A stretch of DNA of 64,000 nt from positions 19,163,272 through 19,227,271 of the forward strand of contig NC_089276.1 in NCBI RefSeq assembly GCF_963678975.1. The letters run 5' to 3'. This document shows positions 1 through 10,624 of this stretch, piece by piece. This DNA is from Dysidea avara (taxonomy: Eukaryota > Porifera > Demospongiae > Dictyoceratida > Dysideidae). Position 1 is the first letter of the stretch; every line of letters begins with the position of its first letter. A program made the translations under genes and the position numbers. The notes beneath the pieces were generated by a model. The model was given only the letters and a program-made list of their open reading frames with translations. It was not told the DNA's origin and made no database searches.

Positions 1-120
1 ATGACTGCATGTATGTCTCATTTTTGTACTATGTAACTGTTTGTACCACTCCTACAAGGAAGAACAGCTTAAGCCGATTGCATCGAGTTTAAACAATAAA
101 TCAAATCAAATCAACGTTGC
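1..120 (+). mobile_element. LINE 3' end remnant with A-rich tail
   Basis: The segment ends in AATAAATCAAATCAAATCAA-type short tandem units preceded by a stretch resembling the 3' untranslated tail of CR1/L2-type non-LTR retrotransposons. No reverse transcriptase is visible because the window begins here. The family assignment is from memory of such tails, so it is tentative. An overlapping 138-residue open frame at 41-457 uses this tail as its start and is probably not a gene. Confidence 0.3.
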
Positions 121-457
121 AATAAAGCCTTATGTAATCTTGTTACTGCTGAACAATCTATTGTCTTACTTATCAGATGAAGCCAGGACTCTTGTGAGAT
201 ACTTTACTAGTAGTAAAAAGAAAATAAAACCCAGTGGTGCAGCCAAGGGTGGGCCTGGCCTGCGTGGGCACGTGCCTACCCAAATTTTCATAGGACAGTG
301 GCACCCACTCTCTATTGCTACTACGAACAAGAAACAAGTAGTGCATACCTTGGCAGCACCATATGTTTGGTGTAAATCAGCAGCTGATATTGAAATAAGT
401 TCAATAATTACATCACGGGATCCAAGTAGTTTTGATCCTTTCTGTTTAATGATTTAA

Positions 458-2218
458 TGCACAGCATGACGTGATTCAAATTTTAGGTGGGGAAGAAAGG
501 AACACGAGGAACGAGATCCAGTCTATTTTTCATGACAGGAAACAGCATGGATTCTGCATGCTGCTTAATAACCAAAAGCGATAGATGAAAATTAGATTCT
601 CTGGTGTTAGACAAGTCGGTTGGAGATGAAAGATTCAGTTATGACTGCATTAAGCCATACGACTATCTTAAGAGTCAGGCTGGAGTATAAAGAGTTGTGT
701 ACAAGTACAGGAGAGGAAGTGTAGGTAGTTTTATTTCTAACTTCAATCATATCATTCATGCAGTAGTATTAGACTAATGAAATAAGCTGTAGGAACAGCA
801 GAGTAGTGTATTATTAGCTAGCAAGATACATATATGCACTTTCGAAACAGTTTTTAAACCAAATGTATGTAGACTGCACTAAGGAAGGACTCGTATTTTG
901 TGCTGGTTGCATGGGGTGAGACATGTGGGTGAGTATGCCCACCCTACAATACTACTATTGTGATACATTGTGACTGATTGCTTCATTGTTTTACTAGAGT
1001 ACGAATGTAATAAATGATGGGTTTGTTTTCATCACTAGTTTAAGCAATAAAGTTGCTGGAAGTAATCATCCATTAGCTGCAGAGCAGACTATAACTAGTC
1101 TTCATTGATCTGACATTATGTCAGATCAAAGTCAAAGTTGATCTGACATTGTATGGCAATGCATGTGCAAAGCAGCAAAATGCATATGCATGCAAAGCTA
1201 GGGAGATCTGGGGCATGCTCCCCTCAGAAAATTTTGGAGTTTCATTTTTGGAGATTACAAATGATGAGTATTTTGGCACCCAAAACTCCTTCATAGAAAC
1301 AAGCACTCGCTTGCATGCTTTGTTACTGGACAACTTTTTCTCCAGGCGTTTTCAACTTAAGCGGCTTATTACTCGCCAATCGCTACACCTAGAAGCAGTA
1401 GACAACCATCATCAGGTATAGAAATTACAGTAATTTAGTTTTCCATGCTGTTTTGAAAACTCAGATATCTTCTTTAATTTCTGTGTAACAAAGGATTTAG
1501 TGCCCATGGTTGTCCATTTCCACTGGTTTCTACATATTATTATGGCTAACCACAGCATCCAGTATTGTACAAAGAGCAATTAAAATACTTTCACATTAAA
1601 TGAACTGGTCTATTGCTATAGATTGTGAACCAAGTATTATATAGATGTCACAAAACATTGCATTGGATAATATCATATCAACTCATCATAATGTTATTTT
1701 TATAGATTTATGTATGTGGCTCAGTGATGCGGTGCATGGCTGCTGTTTACAGTACATGGAACAACAATACTAAAACAAGTGTTAGGATCACCTGGATAGA
1801 GTTTGCTGACTTGCTAAACATGGTGTTTGCTTGTTGGCCCGTAAAGTCGATTATCTTTGATGTGATCCATGGAAAACTCTACTACAAAGCTTTGCCTATC
1901 AGTTCTGAGTGGTTTTCAAGTACAAACTCATGATTATCAGCCATGGAAAGCATTATTCAGCAATTTTGTGGCTCTATAACTCGCTCATCCTTTACTCTAT
2001 TCACAGTAGACAACCACAAAGTGAAAGAGAAATTAATGTAGTTTTGTTCTGTGTACAGAGAATTACAGTATATTGTATACTTTGTAAGTAACAGTGATTT
2101 AATAATCAATTATCATCGTTTTCCCAATGGTTTCAATACATTTTTATGGGCATCCACAGCATCCAGTTGCTATGTCATATGCAATTAATACTAATTGCAT
2201 TTTTAAAGTCCTTAAATT
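458..2218. other. Intergenic DNA with a diverged ~605-bp tandem duplication
   Basis: No gene was recognised. Blocks around 1399-1595 and 2005-2195 share landmarks in the same order: CAGTAGACAACCA at 1399 and about 2005, and CACAGCATCCAG at 1551 and 2155. This indicates an old duplication of about 605 bp. The small open frames at 1121-2091 show no family features and look like chance. Confidence 0.4.
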
Positions 2219-2457
2219 TGACCGGATTTGTGAAATGAGGTCTTCCACACACATCCAATTTACCAACCCTGACGATTAATAACTTAAGATTGGAAAAGCT
2301 ATCGATTTAAAATTTTACCAGTAGTAAGCACCAACATAGCTTAATGGATAGAGAAAATGTCAGGTTTATATGTTAGCTGAACACTAGTTATGATCTCCCA
2401 AGTTCATAGAATTGGATGAGTGTGGAAGACCCCTTTTTGCAAATCCGGTCACAAATA
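2217..2457. mobile_element. MITE-like inverted repeat, ~240 bp
   Basis: The left arm (about 2218-2262) begins TTTGACCGGATTTG and includes GGTCTTCCACAC. The right arm (about 2412-2457) is its imperfect reverse complement and ends CAAATCCGGTCACAAA. The arms are about 40-45 bp and the interior is non-coding. Size and terminal repeats fit a non-autonomous DNA transposon; the superfamily cannot be told. Confidence 0.6.
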
Positions 2458-2523
2458 AACTAGTCTATTATGATCATAATTATACTGCAGAACATTTAAA
2501 AACCCTTTATAAGCCACTAAAAC

Positions 2524-2612
2524 AATGAGTGAACATGTGGTAGAATGGTGCAGATTACATTTCATTGATACATAGGTGCAGGTTCGATTTCCCAAGCCAG
2601 ATGAATTTTTGA
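2524..2612 (+). mobile_element. tRNA-derived SINE-like segment
   Basis: A box-like TGGTAGAATGGTG (2538-2550) and B box-like GGTTCGATTTC (2581-2591) are spaced as in a tRNA gene's internal promoter. No cloverleaf with paired acceptor stem could be drawn, so this is read as a SINE head or decayed tRNA, not a working tRNA gene. Confidence 0.4.
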
Positions 2613-3124
2613 ACCTTTTTGGTACCCTTTTTCAGAAGCACTTTGACTGTTCTATTAGAGTAGCTGACTGTTCTGTTAGAGCATATCGATCTTTCTTTTA
2701 GCAGAAAATGGTTGGCCATCCTTGATCGGTTCAGTAGGTAATTGGGCAGTCTTGGACTGAACTTTCATTGGCCTAAATGACTCCGTTTTCAGTGAAAGTT
2801 GAAGTCACTTGCATAGCTGCCAAGGTTGGTGAGTTGTGTTGGTTTACTTAGCTATATATATATTAGAAAAGTACTGTTCAGCACAAAAACACTCAGTTAG
2901 GGTGCAAAAGGGCTGCTTTTGCATAAAAGACTGATTATTCAACAGTACCAATTATCGAATGTCAGTGCAAAAAAAATTATAAGAAGTTTACAAAGTTATT
3001 CAACTAATGAAAATAGCAGTGCTAATGATGAATTAAAGTTTTTGTCACTATTTCACCTTGTATGGCATTACACAAACTCAAAATTACTGTTGAGTTTGTG
3101 TCATTACATTGTTTTGTTTTTAAA

Positions 3125-4017
3125 GGATGTCTTGCTGTCAAAGAAAGCCAAAGCAAAATGGAAATGTAAGCAGATATTCGCCACTCCCAAGGAAGAAGAG
3201 GAAGCAATATATGCCTGAGCAGATGAAAAAGGAAATAGAGACCGTGGTATCTGGGTAGAGCAGTGTTCATGATGCAGCACAGATGCATGATGTCCAAGAT
3301 ATATACCATACTTCAAAACAGATTTAGCAGTCATGGCATGAAGCCAGGGCCAGTGTCATACATGAATGCAATTGCTCTTGGAACATTTTTAAAGAATGTG
3401 CTTCAGCTGGTTATGGGAAGATGAGGAAGCAGGTATTGGCCATTGTAGAGAGAGTTGCTTGTGATAAGGAAGTAAGGAAATGTTAAGGAAGATAAGATCA
3501 GCGAAGATTGGTAGAGAAAGCTTTTGGAAAGACAGGATGACCTCACACTGAGGAAGGAGACAATACTGCCATGGATGCTGTAAACTCTGAGACAATGGGG
3601 TGCTATTTCATGACCAAGAATGACTTGTTGAAATCACCACATCAAATTTACAACATTGACAAAGGCACTAAATGTGGTGACTGCTAGGGGCAGTAAGAAG
3701 GTGTATATATACAAGGTCTACACTCTACAGGGAGGAAGGGACAGGTGATGATGGTAGCCTGTGGTAGTGCTGCTGGCCACGTCAGTGCACCTATGGTGTG
3801 AAGAAGCTATGCCATTCATGGAAAAGAGGTGAAGTCCCTGGAACCATTTATGGACTCAGTGAAAAGGGGTGGATTACGATAGAGCTGTTTCTTGCTGGTT
3901 GACAAAGCATTTTTGAAACATGCTGTATTGGCATGTCCTTTGCTTCTTTTGTTGAATGGACATATAGTACCCACTGCAACCATGAGCTTATTCAAATTGC
4001 TTACTGAGTGAATTTAG
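3125..4017 (+). pseudogene. Pogo/CENP-B-like DDE transposase, 5' and middle part
   Basis: Translation across several frameshifts and stops gives pieces in the order of a pogo/Jerky-type transposase (Tc1/mariner superfamily). GMKPGP then an FL-rich stretch lies near 3335. GYGKMRKQVLAIVE lies near 3410. KSPHQIYNIDKG near 3635 is the degenerate first DDE motif, where families usually have NVDE or NVDK. A GQVMMVACGSAAGHVSAP core lies near 3740. ELFL, then KHFLKHA-like residues and PLLLLLNGH near 3940 form the second DDE motif, with Asp replaced by Asn. The product would have cut and joined transposon ends in the nucleus. At least four in-frame stops and the lost catalytic residue show it is dead. 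The reading stops just before the conserved LPPHTTH block, which lies on the opposite strand nearby. Confidence 0.75.
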
Positions 4018-4034
4018 AAAAGATGTGGCTGAAA

Positions 4035-4140
4035 ATGGGCCAAATGAAAAAACATCATGATCCAAAGTAGAGTCAAACCAGCAACCCCTGGATCAGTCTC
4101 ATGCACTACCGCTTTGCTACTGTATGCACTCATACAAGAT
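4035..4140 (-). mobile_element. tRNA-derived SINE-like segment
   Basis: On the minus strand an A box-like AGCAAAGCGGTAGTG (4104-4118) is followed by a B box-like GGTTTGACTCT (4069-4079). It lies in the gap between the two oppositely oriented halves of the pogo-like transposase, so a later insertion marks or followed the breakpoint. No intact cloverleaf was found. Confidence 0.4.
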
Positions 4141-4309
4141 TGAGTTATTCTAGCTATAAAAATGGAGTGCCTAACCCTTACCCTTACCCTAACCTAATCC
4201 TAGGAGGCACTTTTCCTAATCCTAGGGGTGCTGCTTTTTTAATCCTCAAAAATCAATGGTAACATACTAACTACTGTACCTAGTGGCTAGCCATTCTAAT
4301 CACTATAGA

Positions 4310-4594
4310 CTATACAAAGACTAACTCCCTATATACCAGATTAGTTGGTAACAAAGCATTGAGCCATGATTTGCTGAAAAGACTTGGGTTTTTTACAGCA
4401 GATCCAGGGTTCTTCTGGGTAAAGTCATGGCAAGCAATCCTCCACTGCAACTTCAGTGGAGAGAAAACACAACAATCAAGAGGTTGGGTTTGATGGGTGG
4501 TATGAGGGGGGAGGCGTAGCACTATCACACCCTTCTTATGATAGCGAGGCACCCACAGCACAATCTTTACAACAACCATAGCTATTAAATCCAC
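4310..4594 (-). pseudogene. Pogo/CENP-B-like DDE transposase, C-terminal part in inverted orientation
   Basis: The open frame on the minus strand encodes GVIVLRLPPHTTHQTQPLD, then VFSPLK, then CHDFTQKNPG and an FSKSWLNAL-like stretch. This is the standard order after the second DDE motif in pogo/Jerky-type transposases. The piece starts exactly where the plus-strand fragment at 3125-4017 stops, and the two do not overlap in content. The simplest reading is one ancestral element whose 3' part was inverted; two unrelated fragments are possible but less economical. It is non-functional alone. Confidence 0.75.
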
Positions 4595-4914
4595 ATTTTT
4601 TTGTATTCTTCATGCTTTAATTACATCATGTTTCTGACTCCTGGTATTTACACTAGCCATTAGGGAGAGCACTTTAGCACTCCGTGCAACTTGTGAGCTA
4701 ATGACATCACATAATTCTAATTTATGTGATACATTATAGTTAAGGTAATTATAGGGACCTGCAACTTAGTTGGTGATAATGAAAAGAGAAAGAGAAGAAG
4801 TGGCTCAAGGAGGAAAAAAAATACATCAAGTTACAATTTCAGTGCATCACTTTTATGTCCCTTCTAGCTGAAATTAATGGTGGGTATACATAAGCAATGT
4901 TTTACAAACATTTT

Positions 4915-5640
4915 TATCAAACGGTACAGTCGTACTGTTTAAGTAGGGATTGTGGTGAATGTTTCGCGCGCCACCCAAAATTCCGCCTCTAAAAATCATC
5001 CTGCAGACATTTTACGTGGCGAAAATCATCTTTACGGAATAGTACTAGTCCATATAATACGTAAACAGCATTAAATACTTGCAACAAAGTACTTACAGGT
5101 GGCTGGATATAAAATTTTTAAAAATCGTCAAAACTCCAATTTTAGTCTCACTGCCTCACTCACTACCTCACTCACTGCCTGACCACAGTCGCAAGCCTAG
5201 AGCCCAAACTAAGCAGCGCACGGTCACCATTTTACACCACAACAACAAACTCACCGGTGGGATGTGCCTTTTGGGGTTCCGACGAGTGTATGCCCTGTGC
5301 ACCTTGTATTTTCTTTTATCTTCAATCAGGTAAGTCGTTTTCTTCTTCAAGCATTGAAACTATACCGAGGTGTTAATTTTCCGTATCAACACTTTTTTTG
5401 TAGACACCACAAAATTATTTCAGAAGGCGCTTATGCTGCTGAAAGAGCGGGGCACTTATAATTTCAAGTGTTGCACGAGAAACATTAGTTGTCACTTTGA
5501 CTTTTGCCAATGTCTGGACTGCAATTGACGAAGAGACTTGAGAAGGACTAATACTCGACGGCTTGTTCCTCTGAACACACTGACTCAGCCACTGAGTGCC
5601 GGACGGCGAGATCAGCGAGTGATTCATGTGATTCGATAGT
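4915..5640 (+). repeat. Dispersed repeat K1, copy 1, with internal degenerate microsatellite
   Basis: The segment shares ordered blocks with 58570-59160 (same orientation), 26930-27440 (reverse) and more distantly 57840-58290. The blocks are a GTAGGGAT start, an ACTTACAGGTGG block, a run of CTCACTGCC-type units (5145-5185), then GCAGCGCACGG, a CACCATTTTA block and GGTGGGATGTGCCTTTTGGG. The open frames inside have no recognisable domains and vary between copies, so they are not annotated as genes. Confidence 0.65.
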
Positions 5641-5890
5641 GCTTTGTATTACTTCATCCTGTTAGTCGAGACTAAGCTCCAGACAACTGAAAGGGCCTGT
5701 TCATTCGAACAACTTCCGGCCAGGGTGAATAGAATGGGGACTATCGTACTGAGAATGCAGGTCATAGATCTGAGCGTCACTGCTACTACGATCAAAGGTA
5801 AGCTATGTACACTACTACAGGCTCCAATTTTGGCACAGTACTTTAATAAGCTGTAACTAGCTAGCTGTGCTACAACAAAAAACTAAACAA

Positions 5891-6160
5891 ACTAGTATTT
5901 TAAAAATTGTTAATTTAGAAATGAAGTAGGGATCCATGCAATAAAAAGTAGTGAAACAAGAGATGAATGATGGTATTACAGCATAGCTCGATGGGAAAGT
6001 CCCTACTTTGGCACATTAGCTATAATTTTGCTCAATGCCAAAGTAGGAACTTTTCCATCGATCTATGCTGTAATACCATCATTCCTCTCTTGTTTCACTA
6101 CTTTTTATTGCATAGATCCCTATTTCATTTTTTAAACTAACAATTTTTAAAAATACTAGT
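5891..6160. mobile_element. MITE family A, copy 1
   Basis: A near-complete palindrome of about 270 bp. The left arm runs from ACTAGTATTTTAAAAATTGT through GAAGTAGGGATC, a TGAAACAAGAGATGAATGATG block and TACAGCATAGCTCGATGG. The right arm is the reverse complement, with a short spacer near 6015-6030. There is no coding capacity. Other copies lie at 26292-26566, 59405-59650 and 59738-59980. Confidence 0.75.
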
Positions 6161-6188
6161 GTTACAACTCTGTAATGCTAGAGTGACC

Positions 6189-7468
6189 GGGATGTCTGGA
6201 TTCAGTAGAATGGAATGAAACAGTAATCACCTAATTATCACCTCTTTAGAAAGACCACTTCCCAACAAAAACCACCTCTTATAAAGACCATTTTACTTTT
6301 AATTGCTACCTTGTTGATTTAGAGTGCATCCTCATAGGAAGGTCTTAATTGTGTGCCACATGCTGTAGATTTGATACAACAATATCCCCATGCAAAAATA
6401 ACTGTTGTACCAAAAAGATGTGCCCACAAAACTAAGCAACTAAAGGAGTTGAGGCCAAGAAATGAATGTTAATACGTATAGCTACTAGCAAGAGTATATA
6501 ATAGAAACCAAGAGTATCGAACGCGTGTATTACCCCGTGATTAATGATTGCATAAAGTAACACTGATATTTCAGTAATAGTTCGTTTTCATTGCCATTAA
6601 GGGTTGCTGTATTTATCCCAATTCGGCCACTAAACTAAGCGAAAATGTGATATCATTAAAGGGAATTGGCTAATGTTAAAGTTCTGGCACTGCCAAAGCG
6701 GATCTCTGAAGGTGTGGCAACACGCTCGTTGGTGCAACCGTTGCTTTAGCGAGCTGGAGTTATCTTGGGTCCTTACTACACTTTCTTTGTACAATAACTG
6801 TTGAATACTTGGTTGAATAACACGGAAAACTGGTGAACAAAGACCCGTTGCCATGTACGCATTTCAAATTACCATTTCGCATAAACAAACAATTACTGAA
6901 ATATCTGTTACTTTATGCAATCATTAATAATGGGCTAATACACCATTCGACACTCTTGGTTTCTATTATATACTCTTACGACTAGCAAATAACTAAAATC
7001 TATATAACATTGGTCCTTTATCCTTGACTCGTGTAGTCTGACTGCATCCCCAATTAATTCCCTTTAACTCTAATTATCTAGTAATTTGGTACCTTTTTCA
7101 TTGTAGAGGAGAAAATAGGTGGCCAAATGACTAGCTAATTAGTTTTGTGGCCAATTACTAGCCCCTTCAGTCGTCAGTTACATTTAGTTATGTGAACATG
7201 TCTTTATTGTATAGCCAAGCTTTTTTGAATGGGGGTATTACTGTGTCACAAATCAGATATCACTCTGACTTTTCTAGGCAGTGGCAGTCAATAAGACTAT
7301 CGTATAGAGATACACTCTAAAACAAGATAGCAGCAATCTAGACATTAAAGTAGGTTTTTTTATAATTTGGTCTTTGTTAGGAGGTGGTCTTTATAAGGAG
7401 GTGACACTGGGTGAAATTAACTAATTACCGTTCCATTCCACTGAATCACGTGATCACGGGAGTGGTTG
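6189..7468. mobile_element. 1.28-kb non-autonomous element with long imperfect terminal inverted repeats
   Basis: The left arm (about 6189-6380) and right arm (about 7300-7468) match in inverted order. Landmarks are GGATTCAGTAGAATGGAA against the complement of TTCCATTCCACTGAATC, ACCTCTTATAAAGACCA against TGGTCTTTATAAGGAGGT, and GATTTAGAGTGCATC against a similar block near 7310. Arms are roughly 170-190 bp and diverged. No transposase frame is present. A second inverted-repeat element is nested inside at 6480-7000. Confidence 0.55.
6480..7000. mobile_element. Nested inverted-repeat element, ~520 bp
   Basis: The left arm (6482-6585) contains CTAGCAAGAGTATATAATAG, AAACCAAGAGT and AATGATTGCATAAAGTAACA. 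The right arm (6890-6997) carries the same blocks as reverse complement, ending TACTCTTACGACTAG. The 74-residue minus-strand frame in the loop (6630-6854) has no recognisable domain. It sits wholly inside the longer inverted-repeat element at 6189-7468. Confidence 0.55.
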
Positions 7469-7560
7469 GCAACTGACTCGCTCTCTTCTTTGACCGAAAA
7501 AGTGACTCGTTTGTTGGTTTAACCTATGGTTTAACTCGATTCAACTCCAGTGACGAGGAA

Positions 7561-8537
7561 GTGATAAGTTTTATTGCTGTTGCCATGCCAGTAATTAGAG
7601 GAATCAGGCGCGACCGCGAGCACTACTTGACTTCACCTGAAACCACACCAATCAACGATTGTGATACTTGTATTACTTGTGATAGACCAATTGTCAATGA
7701 CTATCTAGAGTGTGTGTGGTGTGAAAGGTATCAGCACCGAAGTTGTGCAAGGATAAGTGTTGACCTTTGCGACCTTCCCAAAAACATTGTATTTTTCTGT
7801 TGTGAGTGTATCAATAAACTTCCTACTGCTCTTATCACCTATGACAAAACTAAAGAAACTTGTACTACTATTGAAAACAAATTAAAATCAGTACAGGATA
7901 CTTTGTCCAACAGGTTTGATAGTTTAGCTGAGACAATAAATGACCTGTCCTACCAATTAAACTGCCATGATGTAGAAGATTTGGATAATGTCTCTACAGT
8001 AAGTAGTCAGCCACCCAAACAAGAGCTCTCTACTCGACTCTCCAGCAAACATCCCTTATCTGTCAAATCTATTGCTTCGATGACTGCTGACATCATATTG
8101 GAAGAAAAAGAAAAGGAAAAGAGGAGACAAAACCTGATTGTACATAATGTTCCCGAATCAAACTTAACAGAAGCACATGCCAGAAAAAAGAAGACATCCA
8201 GAATCTAACCACTTTATTCAACCAGAATATTGGTGTATCAGCTTCTATCACTAATGCTATACGTATTGGAAAACAAGGTAATAAACCCAAGGTATCACTC
8301 TCTTCTAGAGAAGAAACACTCACCATCCTTCGTAGTCGATGGAACCTGAGAAGCAAAGAGCACCCATCACACGTCACCAAAACTTTCATCACACCTGACT
8401 TGACTTCACTAGAACAACAAAAGAGCAAACAACTTCGTGCAGAACTAGCTAATCTTAACAAGGAAGGAAAACGTTATAGAATCAAGCATGGTAAGATAAT
8501 TCTGAGGGAAGCAGCTACTTTCCAAAGCAACAAGTAA
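7561..8537 (+). pseudogene. LINE ORF1-type protein with PHD-like zinc finger and coiled coil (frameshifted)
   Basis: The N-terminal half holds a Cys/His cluster at residues 36-83: C-x2-C, then C-x2-C, H-x2-C, and C-x2-C. This is a PHD-like zinc finger (CDTCITC, CVWCERYQHRSC, CCEC). A helical, coiled-coil-like stretch follows at about 95-135. RRQNLIVHNVPES begins the RRM-like ORF1 core seen in CR1/L2/L1-type retrotransposons. The frame breaks near 8185. It continues one base out of register from GAAGACATCCAGAATC with a typical ORF1 tail (TNAIRIGK, SREETLTILR, LRAELANLNKEGKRY) to a stop at 8535-8537, giving about 325 residues in total. Such proteins bind RNA and chaperone LINE particles. No endonuclease or reverse transcriptase follows, so this is a 5' fragment or a solitary ORF1. 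Upstream starts are uncertain; a second Met lies at residue 9. Confidence 0.7.
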
Positions 8538-8740
8538 AGTCAGCCAACTCCAAACAACATGTACCTGTAAAACCATGTGATGAACAAATTTAATGAAATC
8601 AAGCTTGATGTTGTGTTTCAACATCTACCACTCTGTAATTATAGAACTCATTTGTACCATTATCTGTGTTATATACTCTCTGTGAGGTTTACACAGTAAT
8701 AATAATCCAGACGCCTACAGTGACCAGACCCTGAGCCAGA
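8538..8740 (+). other. Non-coding stretch after ORF1
   Basis: This short AT-rich segment follows the ORF1 stop. An ORF2 endonuclease or reverse transcriptase is not present in any frame. Confidence 0.4.
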
Positions 8741-9430
8741 CCCTTCCTCTTTATGCGAAGTGGCGGACGCCGCCAGACTAACAGACATAGGTGTAAAAGG
8801 ATCAATGCTAGAAACTCGGCTAGAAAGTAGCGATGCTGTTCGATATGTATACGTGTCCTATATTACAATATTGGTGTTATATAATCGATTGTTTACGACG
8901 TTCAGGCGGGGTTTTATTCGTCACACACTGATCAGTTTCGCGACTAGCTAGCTAACAGGCCAGAGATGGCGCTATCACCTGGCGAAAATTCGACGTCACT
9001 GTACCATCGTTGCGAGATTTATGATAACAGGTAGACTATAAAACCCGTTTGATAATTGGTCGCTTACGCCCGGCTTGCTTGGATTTTACAGTACGTGAGT
9101 ATGGTGCCGGCTAGCCCGGCTGCGTACCCATGCAGACCACTCACACTGAACTAACCAATCCGTTCCGTAGGTGGTCTCCAACGTTGAAAATAGCACTAAG
9201 CAGAGGACCAACTTCATTTTCGTCAATCTGTTCAGTCTGCCGCCCTACAATATAGCAACCGGCGCCGCAGCGGCGAGGACAACTGAGGGGTGAGTAGCTA
9301 TGTAAACACTTGTTACGGTATAGCTATGTAGCTATATCTTTGTAGCTAATTGCATGTCTCGTCATATGTACCCACCTGCAGGATGTCTGTTTATGGTGAG
9401 TAACTAGTTAGTATGTAGCTACTTCTGTAG
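8740..9430 (+). promoter_or_regulatory. CpG-richer patch with possible first exons
   Basis: The stretch contains many CG dinucleotides (for example GGCGGACGCCGCC near 8762 and GGCGCCGCAGCGGCG near 9261), unlike its surroundings. An ATG in good context (CCAGAGATGG, 8966) opens a short frame to a possible donor AACAG/GTAGAC at 9031. A second open block from about 9171 ends at GAGGG/GTGAGT near 9292, and CTGCAG/GATGTC near 9382 looks like another acceptor. The phases of these pieces do not join cleanly, so no gene model is offered. It may be a promoter with a 5' untranslated exon. Confidence 0.25.
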
Positions 9431-9599
9431 TTATTTCAGGTGTTTTCCAATGACGATAATGTTAAGATTTTAGGCAGTAGCGAGGACAGTAGCTATATAC
9501 GTACATGACATATGTAGCTAGCTACACAAATTTAGAATTAAGGGACCTAGAGACTCAGGTGTTAGAACTGGAGCTCTCAAGGGAGTTTTACAAAGCGTA

Positions 9600-9970
9600 C
9601 AAAGATTAGTCCCATTTGACAACATCCTAAGATGTTGAAGATCGAGCATTGAAAATCCTGTATCAGACATCATGCCGTACTTTCATGCATTGCATCTTGC
9701 CAGTATTAGTGAGGTATAACCAAGCCCAAAAGTATCCAGTACAACACTTCCTACAACAAGGAATTTTCTGCTGAATAACTATCTCACTAACTTTCAGACA
9801 AGTATAACTTGATAATGGCTAAGGCTACAGGCTTGATTTCTATGTATGTTGCTTGTTCCAACACGGGCCAACTTACCTTTGTCCTTCTGCATCCCATTGT
9901 TTTGCTGACAGTTCATGAAAAACATTGATTCACAGTAGCTCATCATGGCCACCTAGTCGCTGTACTAACT
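9600..9970 (+). repeat. Dispersed repeat K2, fragment
   Basis: The CTTTCAGACAAGTATAACTT block, then GATAATGGCTAAGGCTACAG and GGCTTGATTT match the same order in 30355-30405 and 50485-50530. CAAGCCCAAAAG upstream also matches. The fragment is strongly diverged and has lost most of the microsatellite found in other copies. Confidence 0.5.
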
Positions 9971-10076
9971 AGCTAACTATCATGTTTATAACAGAAATTG
10001 TCTTTAGTGACTGTATTGATTGCAGAGATACTTCTCTCGTATTGTTTTTCATTTGCAATGTGCTGGTGTAATTGCT

Positions 10077-10298
10077 ATCCACTCAAAGCTGTAAAAAAAG
10101 AGTACGGCCCTCAAAAGCCTGGGTGAAAAAAGTTGTGAAATCAAAGGTGGTGGCCAAGAAATGGCTGCAATGATAAAAATTTTAATAATGGCTGTGTGCA
10201 TTGTTAAAATTTATTAGCATTAACATCATTGCAGCCATTTCTTGGCTGCCACCTTTGATTTCACAACTTTTTTACAGCTTGGCTGTTTTTGAGTGGAT
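10077..10298. mobile_element. MITE family D, copy 1
   Basis: An imperfect palindrome of about 220 bp. The left arm carries AAGCTGTAAAAAAAG, then GTTGTGAAATCAAAGGTGG, then CCAAGAAATGGCTGCAATGA. The right arm is the reverse complement ending ACAGCTTGGCTGTTTTTGAG. There is no coding capacity. Other copies are at 24195-24375, 28345-28485, 33060-33380, 48448-48698 and 49690-49795. Confidence 0.7.
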
Positions 10299-10624
10299 TT
10301 CACTTCTTTTTGTATTTTCAAAAACCAAATCCTGCACCTTTTTACTGGGATATGATTTCCAGGCTGTTGTATCACAAGTTTTGCTAGTGTAGTACTTATT
10401 ATGATGATTGGCACGAGTTGGTCATACTAGTCTGTTTGCAGACTGCCTGGGGGCGAAACTAAGTTAATACTACAAATATACCACTGATCGATATAAAAAT
10501 GGCTGATTTGATGAAATAGCTACCAGATTGAGCCTCAAAGTGTTGCAACAATAGTATGGTGCTAATGCTCTAATAGAGCACACGTTTTTGCTTTTGCTGA
10601 GATCATCTAATAGAACACACATAG

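Noticed and set aside
41-457. 138-residue open frame at the window start
   Set aside because: It begins in a LINE-like tail, has no recognisable domain and no splice partners. The CAGTGGTGCAGCCAAGGG word near 231 resembles a hAT-type end but no partner end was found.
2538-2591. Functional tRNA gene
   Set aside because: A and B boxes are present but acceptor and anticodon stems do not pair, and related heads elsewhere suggest SINEs.
4166-4205. Telomere-like CCCTTACCCTTACCCTAACC tract
   Set aside because: Only a few degenerate units inside ordinary DNA; too short for an interstitial telomere claim.
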